From Xylona heveae TC161 (lineage: Eukaryota > Ascomycota > Xylonomycetes > Xylonales > Xylonaceae): a stretch of DNA of 64,000 bases. Shown in pieces: positions 13,601-26,157 of the stretch. The notes beneath the pieces are model-generated. The model had not been told where the DNA came from and made no database searches. It saw only the letters and a list, made by a program, of their open reading frames with translations. Location: contig NW_017264206.1 in NCBI RefSeq assembly GCF_001619985.1, forward strand, positions 372,001 to 436,000, written 5' to 3'. Every line of letters begins with the position of its first letter. Position 1 is the first letter of the stretch. The position numbers and the translations under genes are program-made.

Positions 13601-13791
13601 CCTCTCGCCCACCGAAAGGTCTCCATTTCCCTCTTCTTGACCCGTCTGCCCACGCACTTTACACGGCCACACCGCACCTTCACCGCGGGGGCTGGTGAGA
13701 GACACCGCTCTTTGAAAGGACTCGTTGAAGCCTTTCATCCGCCAAATCTGCGAAACCGTTACAATACTATTCAACCTCCCTCAGCCCAACA
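10635..13791. other. 3.2-kb divergent intergenic region
   Basis: This lies between the divergently transcribed farnesyltransferase gene and the Zn2Cys6 factor at 13792. The right end, about 13360-13790, is C- and CT-rich (CCACC and CTCC runs), as is usual for fungal promoters and 5' leaders, so the factor may have a long leader. Several short upstream ATGs occur there. No gene, tRNA or repeat family was recognised. Confidence 0.5.
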
Positions 13792-16388
13792 ATGGCGGCA
13801 AATTTCGACTACCCCGTCGAAGCTCTGATCGGTCTGGAGTACGATCCTCGAGCTGCTGCTGCCGCCGCCGCCGCCGCTGCCCAATTTTCCTCCTACCTGT
13901 CTACCTCGTCCTGGCCGACGATACCAATGGATCCCAACTTCCAGCACCCTCTGGCTATGAGGAGAAGATTCGCGAGTCCACAGACGACGACGAACACAAC
14001 GGCAGCGACCCCGACAAGAACAACATCAATAACTCCGTTGCAGACCACCGGCCTGCCGTTCGCTGCTCCAATTCCCGCAGCCCCGACAGCACTGACGGAC
14101 TGGCAAATTCATCAAGCATCTCAACAACTAGCTTTTCCGCAGGACGCAAATACACTGGGCGCGCAATATGTAAATCCTTATGGAGCCTTCCCGACGGCTG
14201 CTCCTATCGAATATCTCCCGCAGACTCAGGCACCCTTGGATCCCAATGTGCCGCTCGATGCGCCCTTTGTTCCGATGCCGAGTAGTCTGGACACGCTTCA
14301 GTGGCAATGGCCCGACTTTCAGAATGATCTTCTGGTTCTTGCCGGTGATGGACTGTCCGATGTGAGCTTGGCGGCGCAGACACAGCTGCCCGACAGTTCG
14401 CCAACGGAATCCTATCTTGAGGCTCGCTCGTTCACGAGCTCGGGCAGTGATAATGGATGGACAACCGTGGACTACCGTCCGTCATTTGATTACACCGAGT
14501 TTCCGCACAGTGCCATTTTCAACCCGGGCGAAGCCTTACATATTCGTTCCCAGTCAAACTCGTCTCAGTCGGACCTCGATCAGTCTCATTATTCGTATAG
14601 CAGCAGTTTTGAAGGGGTCGATTATCCTCTCAACTCGCCTGATTCCGAGGCGCAGCTCGAAGTGGGCTCCTGTTCGGATCACAGCCATTCCTACCAGGAA
14701 CACAGCCCGGTCGTCCAGCAGTTGAGCGGCAGCGTGAGCCCTCCTACGTCGGTTATCGCTCCTGTCCCTGTGAAGCAATCGCCCTCTACCCGAACCTCCC
14801 CAAAACCCGCCGCCACTGCTCCCGCCTCTGGTTCCGGCGTCAATGCTGGCTCACCTTCTACAAAGAAAAATTCCCGCAAAAGTCCCATTGCCAAAACCAC
14901 AAAACCCGGCATTCGACGACCTTCGCAACCGAGCAAAAAGGACACGGAGAAGCGCGTCGGGAGACGACGAGGTCCCCTGCGGCCCGATCAGAGGAAGCAG
15001 GCATGTGAAATTCGAAAGTTGCGAGCATGCTTGCGTTGCAAATTCCTCAAAAAGACGGTAAGAGCGATTATTCCCACTTCCAAACCCTTGCTTCAAAGCC
15101 TGATTGATTTTAGTGCGATCCCGGCGAACCTTGCAATGGTTGTCAACCATCCCATGCCCGTCTCTGGCAGGTGCCTTGCACGCGGATTGACATCAAAGAT
15201 ATCGGGTATTTCATGAAAGATTGGAGGGTAGATTTTGAGCGACACGTGACTCTGGGCTTTTCGGTCGGTAACATCAAGGGTTTCGCTCAGGAGGAAAGAT
15301 TGCTCTATATAACGCACGGGTATGGATTCGTGCTGCCTGTGCAGGCGCGCGAGGTCTACGTGCGAGACGAAGACTGCTTCAACATTGATTGGACTGAAAG
15401 CATTCATGAGACCCCACGCGAGTTCAGCATCCCCACGGCCAGACTTTCTGCCGGCAAAGAAGGAATTTCTACTACGGTTCTTTCCGAATACCTTGATCAG
15501 CACATTGATGGCGGCTTCGAGAAGTTTATCGACCAGTACTTCGAGGGTACGCCATTCTTGACGGAGATTCTGCGCACCGCGTACCGTTACTACCGTCGCG
15601 AGAAGCTTCCTGTCATTCGCAAGGCGCTCAAGCTTGTGTTGGCCTACAATCTGACAATGCATGTTACCATGGTCCAGGGTGTGCCAGAGGAAGAGGGCCT
15701 TGCCGGCAAGGTCGACGACGACGGTTCCAAATTCCAAGGAAAGCATGTCGCGCCTGTCATGATTAACTTTCAGGTCAAGTGCGCCCTCGCAGAAATGTGG
15801 CGTGAGCTCCAAAAGGACATTTTGGAGGAGTTGTCAGCCCTGTACTCGAGTGTTTACACGGGCGAGAAACTCAAGAATTGGCCCACCATTTTCATGCTGG
15901 CGGCCATTCTCTTGGCGGTTTGGGAAGAAATGCAATTTGACTGCCACTACCGCGTTCCGGTAAGTTTATCTTCTGTTTCTTTTTATTTTCCCCTGCCTTC
16001 TGTTGTGCGATTAACTAACAAAGTGATAGGACCCCTCTGCGGTGCAGAAGTTCTGCAACGATATGGAGACGACGCCGGTGGGCGTCATTGTCGGCCTCTT
16101 CTCAGCCATCTCTCAGAAGCTGCCAGCCTTTATGGAGTGGGACACTCAGAAGCATCATCACCTCTTGAATTCCAACGAAGCCGTCTGCGATGCAATGACA
16201 GAGATGCGGGAACACGTGACGAAATACGGTAAGTAGCCACTATCGTGTTTCTGAACCGCGATCGGTTTGCTGACGTGAAGCCAACAGAGGATTATCTCAA
16301 AACTCGTCCGTCTTGTAAATTCGATCGCCAGGACTTTGACAGTCTTTCCAACAAATTCCTTGCGAAATTGGTCCTTCGTGCTTATTGA
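13792..16388 (+). CDS. Zn2Cys6 transcription factor, 803 aa
   Basis: Four exons: 13792-15057, 15114-15959, 16030-16228 and 16288-16388. The first 400 residues are low-complexity, with ten alanines in a row at residues 21-30 and then Pro/Ser/Thr/Gln-rich sequence, as in activation regions. A basic stretch (KRVGRRRGPLRPDQRKQ) leads into the zinc cluster near residues 415-445, whose cysteines are spaced C-x2-C-x6-C-x5-C-x2-C-x11-C; the last loop is longer than the usual 6-9. The first intron cuts the cluster just before its third cysteine. The remaining 360 residues are a conserved-looking helical region. It is most likely a nuclear DNA-binding regulator; the target pathway is unknown. The DNA-binding domain being mid-protein rather than N-terminal is uncommon for the class. 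Confidence 0.88.
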
Positions 16389-18187
16389 TGACACTCTTTT
16401 CCAACAACACACGATCCTTCATGACTCTTGAATACTCTCAAGTCGATTTTTTGCATTCATATGAATTGCTCTTCTGCGTTATGATACCTACGCAATCCCC
16501 CGCATACGGAGTTTCGCGTCTACGCGTACAATCTTTTTCTTTTCTCCTTTCCTTCTTCTGTTTGTCTTTGCTTTTGATGGTCCCGAGATTGCTCTTGGCC
16601 GATGCAATCTTTACGAATTGTGGTGGGATAAGAATCTTCCACGCAGCTTTTCCTGTCGCATGTCCTTGACCACTTGATGACTTGAATGATGACCATCACG
16701 ATATTCATGTTTGTCATACTATCATGAAATCATGACAGCACTGGGCCGGCGTAATCTGCATTTTTCTCTTTTCATTTTCTGATTTTTGGCCGATGGGGAT
16801 TCTCCCCCAGGTTTCTGCCATCTCCTTTTGTATCTACGAGGGCACCTGAGCCAGTAACGAATGCAAATTTTGTCAAAATTTTTATCAAAGAGTTCACCTC
16901 TCGTAAGGGTATATGCTGGTCTATTCCTGTGAGGACCCTGTTGAGGTGGGTTGAGATTTATGTTTTGCGCATGCATGCGCCTTGAGTACAGGAGGACCTT
17001 GATGTCCCGATAAACAAAAGGCGATCCCGATCACGTGCGATATAGCGGGACAAGTCAGTGATAACGCCTTCTGTATTTGTGTTGGTGATTCATACTCGAC
17101 GAGGTCAAATATCACAAGTTACAAGTATTGAAAATAATACCTCAGTCTTAGATTAGCCAAATAGAGCTTCCTGAAGCAGCAGGCCTCTTTGTGAAAAACT
17201 TGGATCATTGATCGAATGCAGTGGGGAGAAAGGGGATGATGAAGATGCGGATGACGATGATGCGAGAAGTCAAGAGAGGGATGATAAGCGAGACTAAAAC
17301 GGGTTCACAAGGTAACAGGGGAATTTGGCTGCTCTGGGAAGGGCATGTCAGGACCCACTTTGCGCCCGGATAATGCTCGATAAAGGGACGGAACGAGAGG
17401 GAGCTTCCCCAGGCGGCAACGATTGGGGATGCGCGCGCGGTTCGTCATTGACAGCTCTTGACAAGTGTGGTTGCAGCAGAGCATTCTTTGGCCAAAACCT
17501 TTTTAACAAAAAAACCCTTTATGATTTTTATCGGAAGAGAGAAAATTAGCCGGCGCCTCAAAGAGAAATTTTCACAGCAAAATAACTTGAGCTGTATGCT
17601 GAATAAGAGGGAAGGGTGAGGTATCCCGGGTTGAGTCGGCCCCAAGGTTCCAGCCACTTCCTGTTCCTTCCTTATCGCGTGCAGGTCCAAACTCTGGGCG
17701 TCACGCCTAATTCGCTCGGATAGCAGGCTGGATAGACAGCGTATCATTGGTTCGTTTAAGAGACAATATCGATCGTGATTGGCTGAGGGTGATTCGGACG
17801 CAGGCAGAGAGATATGCATGATTGGTCCGGTTATGGCAGGACCGATAGAGGCAGTGCTGATTGGTTATTCTCACTCTGGCTGTTGCCATAGACCGTTGAT
17901 GAATGACGAGGACGGTGGTGAATAATGCTCTCCCATTGCTCTGCCCAAACCGGAGGCGTGTGAGGGGTGGGTGGGTGTGTCATCTTGCCATCCTTCCACG
18001 CCACATCTCTCTCTAAGAGACACACATACATAAGGCCTGCCTCATCTGCCTCTTCGTCATTCTTCATCTCATCCCCTCTCTCCTTCCATCAACTCGAACC
18101 CTATTTCAAAGGTTCATCCGTCAGTTCACGTCTTATACTGCATCATCTTCATTCTCAACTGTCTCTTCATATCCTCTTATCGCCATC
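16389..18187. other. Intergenic region, polyubiquitin promoter at right
   Basis: No recognised gene. The right third carries the inverted CCAAT array described separately, then CT-rich sequence just before the polyubiquitin ATG (about 18060-18180), typical of strongly expressed fungal genes. The left part is AT-rich downstream sequence of the Zn2Cys6 gene. Confidence 0.55.
17746..17864 (-). promoter_or_regulatory. Four inverted CCAAT boxes upstream of polyubiquitin
   Basis: ATTGG (CCAAT on the minus strand) occurs at 17746-17750, 17778-17782, 17821-17825 and 17860-17864, with start-to-start spacings of 32, 43 and 39 bp. They lie 320-440 bp upstream of the polyubiquitin ATG. CCAAT is bound by the HAP/CBC complex in fungi; binding here is inferred from sequence only. 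Confidence 0.6.
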
Positions 18188-19257
<1,070 letters not shown>

Positions 19258-20218
19258 ATGGCATCTTCTTGTTTGCTTCGTCTGTCAATATCATTCTGCT
19301 GAGCCTGTATCATATGTCGTCTTTTTTTCTTTTTAAAAGGAGGCTGACTGTGCAACGGCTCCAGTTGCTTTTGCTTTGATTCGTTTTATTCCATCCTGGG
19401 CTGATATCTGGCGTCAATTGGTCTTGTCAATAGGACTCTTTAACATATCCTAGCGGTAGACATTTATGAAATGTGCAGTCACGACTGCGCGAATATTTAT
19501 GATTGTTTTGTATTGACGTTTGATTCAAATATGCTGGTGTAAGATTTTGTGACCTGGCCAATCCGTGGTCTGAGATGAATTGTTGAAGTAATGGCCCCAC
19601 GTGAAGTGTCTCTGGTCGTCTTGTTCGCCACACTTGGCTGCCCCACGTTGTGACCCTATCGATCAAAAGTTACTAAGTACGGCCCCAGAACGGTTAGTTG
19701 TACCACAATTGACGATCAAGGGTCCACTTTCTATGAGTACTGTTCTCATGTCATGGACGACATCACACAGTATTGATCTTGTAATACTGCAATACTCTGC
19801 CATCTTTGACAATCATCAAATTTGTTTCCCCCTTGCAAATCATTGATTCTATTGTTGTTTTTCGTGGCGGGTATCATCCACATTTGCTTTATCGCACTGC
19901 TACGTTTGCGATCTAGTTGATGTACTTACATTTCCGCTTCGGGATGCATTCCGCCTAAGTGAGCGACGCCGATCGGCTGTTGACCGTTTGACATTTTGAC
20001 CGTTGCCAAGTACAATAGCGACTGCGAGAAGAGAGAAAGAGGGCTCGATTAGTCAATTGTTTGCTGATTGTGACTTGACTATCGAGCTCTTCTTTAACTA
20101 CGCTATAGAAGACTCCTCTGATACTCTGAACCCGCTGAGCTCCTTTCACTCGTCATAGATTATCGGCCGACGTTCGCATGTCTTCGCCTTCACCTTGAGC
20201 GCATCTTCTAACCCAGTG
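19258..20218. other. Intergenic region between polyubiquitin and BRAP2-type gene
   Basis: This is the 3' flank of polyubiquitin and the promoter of the next gene. A T-run precedes a CT-rich stretch. No gene or repeat was recognised. Confidence 0.5.
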
Positions 20219-22903
20219 ATGCTGCTTCCTTCATTCTTCTATCACCTCTCATTCGAGCTCTATCCTCTGAGGGATCATCAAGCGCATTTGGGAAACCTGA
20301 AGTCGAAGCAGCAGCAACAGCAGCAGCACAAGCGCACACAATCGCAATCATCTACGTCGTCGCGTGACAGCCATACATACTTTTTGCCGCCACCGCGAAC
20401 CAATATTTTCAAAGTAAACCTACCAGATCACGGTTTTGACTTTGCACAAGGTTTGGGATCTGCATCAGAGCCGGGAGCGGATACGAGAAAGCTAGAGGAT
20501 CTGAGAATCAGTGTGGAGAAAGGAAGCGACCGTACCCACGAACCTGCATCCAGCAATACGAAATCCAGCGGCACAATTTCCGATTCACCGTTACAGCCAC
20601 GCGATTGCCGGTTTGGTCTCGTGGATATCCAATCCATCGAAATGGTCTCGCATACAGCTGGACAGTCGGAAGCAAAAGGGAAGTCCTCGAGAGACTTGAG
20701 CAGCGAGCTTGGGCAGAGTCTGGCAGGACCTGCGACAAAAGCTAGATTCATACCGTCAGACCCAAAAAGTACGCATCTTGGCGTTGGTGTAGTGCACCTG
20801 TACCGCGACGTGGAGGAGACGCCGGGGCTGTACGACGATGGCCCACCTCCACCAGCCACAAAGAGCTTGGGAGCAGGATTAGGAGCAGGGGATTCGAAAT
20901 CAACATTTGACGAAAAGGATTGCACGACATTATGCATTCTCGCTGTGCCATCGTACCTGTCGCCTTCCGACTTTATGGGTTTTGTAGGCGAAAAGACACG
21001 CGAGGAAGTCAGTCATTTCCGCATGATCCGGACGGAGCGCACGAATCGCTATATGGTGTTGATGAAGTTTCGAGAGGCGCGTAAAGCAAGAGCATGGCGA
21101 AAGGAATGGAATGGCAAAGCCTTTGACAGTATGGGGGTATGTTTCCAATATCCAGTCACCCACTCTTTTGATAGTGTTGCTTTCAGAGATCTGTCCATAA
21201 AGAGCCGTTCAAGATAGCTAATGGCTACAGCCGGAAACATGTCACGTCGTTTTTATCAAGTCGATTCATTTCCAAACGCCAGATGGATCAAGCGATCCGT
21301 CCAGTTTCCCAAATATGGCCAACGATCCATTTACACCTAGTCCACCACATGCACATGCAGCTTCAAATACAACAGATGCATCACTATCACGAACATCACT
21401 GAGCGTTAAGCCCGTGGCACCACCCACGCCATCTCTCGTGGAGTTGCCAACATGTCCCGTCTGTTTGGAGCGGATGGATGAGACGACTGGCTTACTCACG
21501 ATTGTTTGCCAGCACGTTTTTCACTGCGAATGTCTGCATAAATGGCGCGGCAGCGGATGTCCCATATGTCGGTATACGCAGGGCCAAGGACTCTATGGAG
21601 CTGATGGCTCCTCTAGTGTACTCCACAAAGAGGATATAGTCAAAGAATGTAGCGTCTGTGCATCCGATACTAATTTATGGATATGGTATGTCCTTTCAGT
21701 ATTATCATTTCCTCCCCAACAGTCCTCCAGAATATCACACATTCTCTCCGTTCGACTTTACTGACCTTTCAACACAGTTTAATATGCGGAAACGTTGGGT
21801 GCGGGCGCTACGACGAAGCCCATGCCTTTGCCCACTACACTGCCACTTCGCACTCCTATGCCATGGACCTCGTCACCCAGCGCGTCTGGGACTACGCTGG
21901 GGACGGCTACGTCCATCGACTCATCCACAACACGCCTGACGGAAAATTCGTCGACCTACATTCCTCCACATCATTGTACAACTCCGACTATCCTCTCGAC
22001 TATACATATTCCTCCTCTGACAATTTACTTCTTTCCTCTTCTCGCGCTGATGCCGACAATGTTCCTTGCAACGATGCCACTGACGAACCTCGCCACTCCA
22101 ACGCTCCTGATGACCCCAATACCACCCTTTCCGACCCCACCGATGAGAAACTCAAAACACACCTCGACTCAATGGGCATGGAATACACCCACCTGCTTAC
22201 ATGCCAACTCGAGTCCCAGCGGGCATATTTTGAAGAAAAGCTCGTCCGGGCCGCCGACAAGGCCTCGCACGCTTCTGCTACTGCCGAATCCGCTCTCACC
22301 GCCTCCTCTCGCGCCCAGGCTGACCTCGCCGACCTCCAGGCGGCGTATGATCGCCTCACAACCGATACGATTCCAACCCTGGAGCGCGATAAGATGCGTG
22401 CAGAAAACCGCGCGGACAAGTTCGAACGCACTGCCAGATTCCTCGAGAAGGAGTATAAAGAGGAAAAAGCCATAAACGAAAGTCTTCTCGAGCGAATAAA
22501 GTTTATGGAATCACAACTATCTACCCTGCGGGGAGAAAATGAAGATCTAAAGGAGTTGAATAGAGATTTGGGATTCTATTTGTCTGCCGGGGAGAAACTG
22601 AGGGAATTGGGCGGCGGCGGTGGCGGTGGGGGTAATACAGCAGAAGGAGATGCCGGCGGGGCAACTAATCAGCCTGTCGACGCTACTGCTACTGCTACTG
22701 CTATTGACTCGAGTTCCGGTCGCGGTCCTGAATCCGCTCCTGAAACCGGCTCAGGCCGCACACGTGAAACAGGCAGCAAAAGCCATATCAGTGCCCAGGA
22801 AATCGAGCAAGCAAGTATATCCATTGCTGATCCTCCCGCTCCTGCATCGTCATCCGGGCAACGAGGCGGCAGGAAGTCAAAAGGCAAAAGACGAGCGCGG
22901 TGA
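20219..22903 (+). CDS. BRAP2/Etp1-type RING and UBP zinc-finger protein
   Basis: Exons 20219-21136, 21231-21685 and 21778-22903 give 832 aa. Domain order is that of human BRAP2/IMP and yeast Etp1: an N-terminal MLLPSFFYHLSFELYP segment, a polyQ stretch, the BRAP2 domain (about 235-330, with ETCHVVFIKSI), a RING (about 381-421, CPVCLERM...CQHVFHCECLHKW...CPICRY), a UBP-type zinc finger (about 447-510, ICGNVGCGRYDEAHAFAHY), and a long coiled coil (about 600-722). A poly-Gly run and a basic KSKGKRRAR tail end the protein. Such proteins bind ubiquitin, have E3 activity and in yeast take part in ethanol stress and transporter turnover. The ATG at 20219 is chosen because the upstream in-frame codons lack an ATG and homologues begin with the FYHLxFELYP motif. 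Confidence 0.93.
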
Positions 22904-23219
22904 TGTGTATTTATATTGTTATGATGCTAGGTGTACCGTGTATTTATACATGATACGATCCTAGGTCCTTTTTTCCTTTCTATAATTTTATTTTATCTTT
23001 TTTACAGCGTTTTCTCCGGACGTCCTGGTACGACCTTTCTATCTGTATATATGCCGAGCTCCTCATACTTGAATAGTTTATGTACATATAGTAAATTCCT
23101 TCAAATTGCCTGCAACTCCTGCTGTTCAAAATATCGTTCATGCCTTTGTTAGCTCCGTAGTCTCTATTCCCTAGTCCCTATTTCCAATTCCCTATTCCCC
23201 AGTCCCTAGTCCCTAGTCC
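22904..23219. other. Convergent intergenic gap with heptamer repeat
   Basis: This is the T-rich 3' region shared by the converging BRAP2-type and Nudix genes. Its right end is a degenerate tandem repeat that runs into the Nudix stop codon. Confidence 0.55.
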
Positions 23220-23235
23220 CTAGTCTCTGGTCCCT
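23151..23235. repeat. Degenerate CTAGTCC tandem repeat
   Basis: About ten imperfect copies of a 7-nt unit (CTAGTCC, with variants CTATTCC and CCAGTCC) lie in a row. The Nudix stop codon (TAG on the minus strand, 23222-23220) is formed by one unit, and the last codons (TRD) are encoded in the repeat. Confidence 0.75.
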
Positions 23236-23885
23236 CCGAGCTGCTCCTGCTGCTCCTGCTGCATCTCCACCAACTCAATCGCCCGCGCCAAAACACAACG
23301 GTCATCCTGGAACGTAAGTTTCGCCAATGCTTCGCTGTATGTGAAGAATTCTGCGCGAAAATCTTTTTCACTTTTACTTTTACTTTCATCACCTCTACCT
23401 CTGCCTTCTGGCAACTTGGTTCTACCACGAGCATGTTGGTCCCCTGCCCCCGCCGGCCCCGCCGCCGTCGTCGTCGTGGCAATGTACCACCAAATAATCT
23501 TCACTCCTTCAGATCCTGCGCCGTCGTTCTTCAAGTCTCGTATAGAAAGCATAAAAGGCTCGCAGATGTTGGTATACAGTCGAGTTTGATCCGGGATGTT
23601 AGCCGCCTCAGTACTCTGCGGAGCACGGGTGCGCATGGTGACTGGATGAATGGAGCAATTGTACCCCGTCTCCTCTCTGACTTCTCTCAGCGCGGCGTCA
23701 AGCCGCGATTCGCCTACATTTCGGCGCCCCTTGGCCAGAAGCCACTCGTCGTCCTTTTCATGGGGCTTGTAATTAATCAAGCATACCTGACGGGGCTTGT
23801 GCGAGAGGTCGAACAGGATAGCGCCGCTGGATTCGACAAAGTGTTCTGCTGTGTATTGGCGGGTGAGGTAGTTTGACGTGGCCAT
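23220..23885 (-). CDS. Nudix hydrolase (Ap4A-hydrolase-like)
   Basis: A single exon encodes 221 aa. The Nudix box is present at about residues 53-75 (GRRNVGESRLDAALREVREE followed by TGY), matching Gx5Ex7REUxEExGU. The N-terminus (SSGAILFDL...QVCLINYK) and the box resemble bis(5'-nucleosyl)-tetraphosphatases and diphosphoinositol-phosphate hydrolases; which substrate is used cannot be told. A Gly/Arg/Ser-rich insert around residues 142-165 is not part of the core fold. The C-terminus is Gln-rich and ends in the tandem repeat beyond the gene. No signal peptide is seen, so it is probably cytosolic. Confidence 0.9.
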   Translation of the reverse strand: MATSNYLTRQYTAEHFVESSGAILFDLSHKPRQVCLINYKPHEKDDEWLLAKGRRNVGESRLDAALREVREETGYNCSIHPVTMRTRAPQSTEAANIPDQTRLYTNICEPFMLSIRDLKNDGAGSEGVKIIWWYIATTTTAAGPAGAGDQHARGRTKLPEGRGRGDESKSKSEKDFRAEFFTYSEALAKLTFQDDRCVLARAIELVEMQQEQQEQLGGTRD

Positions 23886-24322
23886 GCTGTCAAATTGCCG
23901 TGCCGCGATATCAGTATAATTAGGGTCCAGGATCCGGGTCTTGGATAAAGTCTAAAGACGGGTATAAATCTAGTAACTAAGAATTAATCAATGAACAATG
24001 GATAGGCAGGAGCTAAATTGATTGGATGTAGAAACTTACAGAGTCACAGATAAGGACCCGAATGAGATTGGAATGTTAGTAGAAGGCGATGATGGAAGTA
24101 GTAGGATGTTGTTGTATTTACAGTGGACTTGAGCAAATGACTCATGATATGGATCGAAGACGAAAAGGTTGTGCCTCGTGACTCGTGAGGGGTATTTTTA
24201 TAAATGTCAAGTACCTTGCTCAAATAACAACAGGGATTTTTGATAGCTACTTTGTATATTCGACAACTTGTATTACTCTTGTAGATTGAGAAATATTGAG
24301 CTAAAAAAAAATTTAAAAAAAT

Positions 24323-24354
<32 letters not shown>

Positions 24355-24372
24355 TCGGTACGTCAATCATCT
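23886..24372. other. Intergenic region, Nudix promoter and APH 3' flank
   Basis: AT-rich, with an A-rich run around 24302-24355 made of AAAAG and AAAAT units. No gene was recognised. Confidence 0.5.
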
Positions 24373-25735
24373 TTAGACGAAAGGCTCAAAGAGATTGACA
24401 TCATTCCTGAGTCGATTTTGCACTTCTATAACTCTAGGAAGAGTCCGCATTGACTCGTCGGCAGACAGGAAATCATCTAGTTGTTGGAGTGCTGCATTCC
24501 TATTCGTTTTCATATCCTCAAATCGCAATCGTCGTTTAATATACTCATCGTTGATGCGCCAATTATGAAGTGAGAGTTCAAAGAACTGTCGCTCAAAAGA
24601 TGTTTGTAGCAGATGCTTAATTCGCCCAGAGGTTTGAGAATTAGAACCAGAGCCAGGAGCAGAATTTGTATCCAGTTTTCCTATCGCATGCTCTAGATAT
24701 GCTCGGTCTTCCTCAAAAGTCATTCCTCCGGGCACATTGTCGTTCCGCCATCCGGGGATATCTGCAATAAAGAGAGGATGCTGAATAGCCGCAGGAGCAG
24801 GGACAAACCGAGCAGTGTCCCAATCCACAACACTATTTTTTTTGTCAGTCTAGATAAAGTAGGTAAAGCCGTAAGCCCATGAGGGAATTATGTGGGCTTT
24901 TTCCGGCGAGGCAAGTAAACCACTTCAACTCACCCTGAGAGTCCCTTTTTATCCACAATCACGTTCCATGCGTTCAAGTCGCCATGTTTGATTCCAGTGG
25001 CCACTATAGGCGCATTTTCCGGACGAGGTACAAGGCTGTCAATCTTAACTCGCTGGTAAAGGTAGTACATGGGATGACCCCAGGAGGAAGTTCCATTCAG
25101 CGTACGACGAAGCCCTCTGTCAACTTCATTTTGAAGATATTCTCTGTAAGTCGGCATGTGTTCTAATTTTATATCCTGTCAGCCCGAATCCCTATAATTG
25201 TTCCTCATTCCACGTCTAGGTAAACTTAAAATAATACATTAATTTAAAACGACATATCAACGAACGTCCCATAAAGAAAGCTGTGAGCCCCATAGAACAT
25301 ACCAGTGCCTTGAGTCACTTGTGCCTGTCCGCCAAATGTCCACAAGGAAAATAGTAAGGCTGCAAGATCATCTAGCAACACCCGACGTCGCTCTTTTGTG
25401 AGTGACTGTGTGTTCCAGGATTTGAGGACCTCTCCATTGAGGTACTCCATCACGGTGTAATGTTCTGATTGAAAGATGACTGCGGGAATTGGAAGCACAG
25501 GTAGTTTCTCTTTCACAATTTTCAGGATAGCGGTCCCCTTGGTACTAGCGGAAGCTGCATCAGCGTCCAAGGGTATACGGAGACAGCATCGATTCTTGCC
25601 GTTGTAGCCGTCCTCAGGTTCGATTACATAGACGCCGTGGGAACCACCTCTGAGTGGTGGATATGTTGGCAAACGAAAAGAGGCGCCTAGAATAGAAGAC
25701 ACCTCGGAGATGATTTCAGCTATTGACAGTGTCAT
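24373..25735 (-). CDS. APH-family phosphotransferase (kinase-like fold)
   Basis: Exons 25735-25303, 25162-24934 and 24832-24373 give 373 aa. The catalytic loop IKHGDLNAWNVIVD and the metal-binding VVDWDTARF are the hallmarks of the phosphotransferase enzyme family related to aminoglycoside and choline kinases. An N-lobe Gly-containing segment (RGGSHGVYVIE) and a VMEYLNGE hinge precede them. Fungal genomes carry dozens of these, nearly all without a known substrate; resistance to an aminoglycoside should not be assumed. The exon 2 to exon 3 junction falls between the catalytic loop and the DWD motif. The gene diverges from F-box copy B over 422 bp. Confidence 0.88.
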
Positions 25736-26157
25736 GGCAGGATGTTTAATTAGTTTGAAAGAAGAGCCCCCTTTGATATAGGTACAGTTGTAGGAAACAG
25801 CAATGTTCTAAATTTCTAGACTTTGGTGAAGATAGTGAGCAGTGTGGATAACTGGGCTTAGGTAAAGGTAGTGATGTGCGAGCTCACCGCCCCGATACTT
25901 ACCTAGTTAAAAAGTCATGCCCAGATAAGTTCAGGGTCCACGTTGCGTACACATTATCGAGTCACAGGTATCAATGTACCCCCGAGGTGCCTGTATGCTC
26001 CATCCACAGGAACACTCCATAACCACCACAGGCACCCCTTACACGTCACTTCAATCGAGCCTCTCTTTTCGCCAGCCGCAATGTCAGGTGATGGGATATC
26101 TCCGCCAGATACTCAGATCTAAGAAGACTTCTGGACTTTACCGTCCATTTCGTTGCA
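25736..26157. other. Bidirectional promoter region
   Basis: This separates the divergent APH gene and F-box copy B. No obvious motif array or repeat was seen. Confidence 0.5.

Noticed and set aside
24373-25735. Antibiotic-resistance aminoglycoside kinase acquired from bacteria
   Set aside because: It has spliceosomal introns and is a common fungal APH-fold family; no evidence for resistance or transfer.
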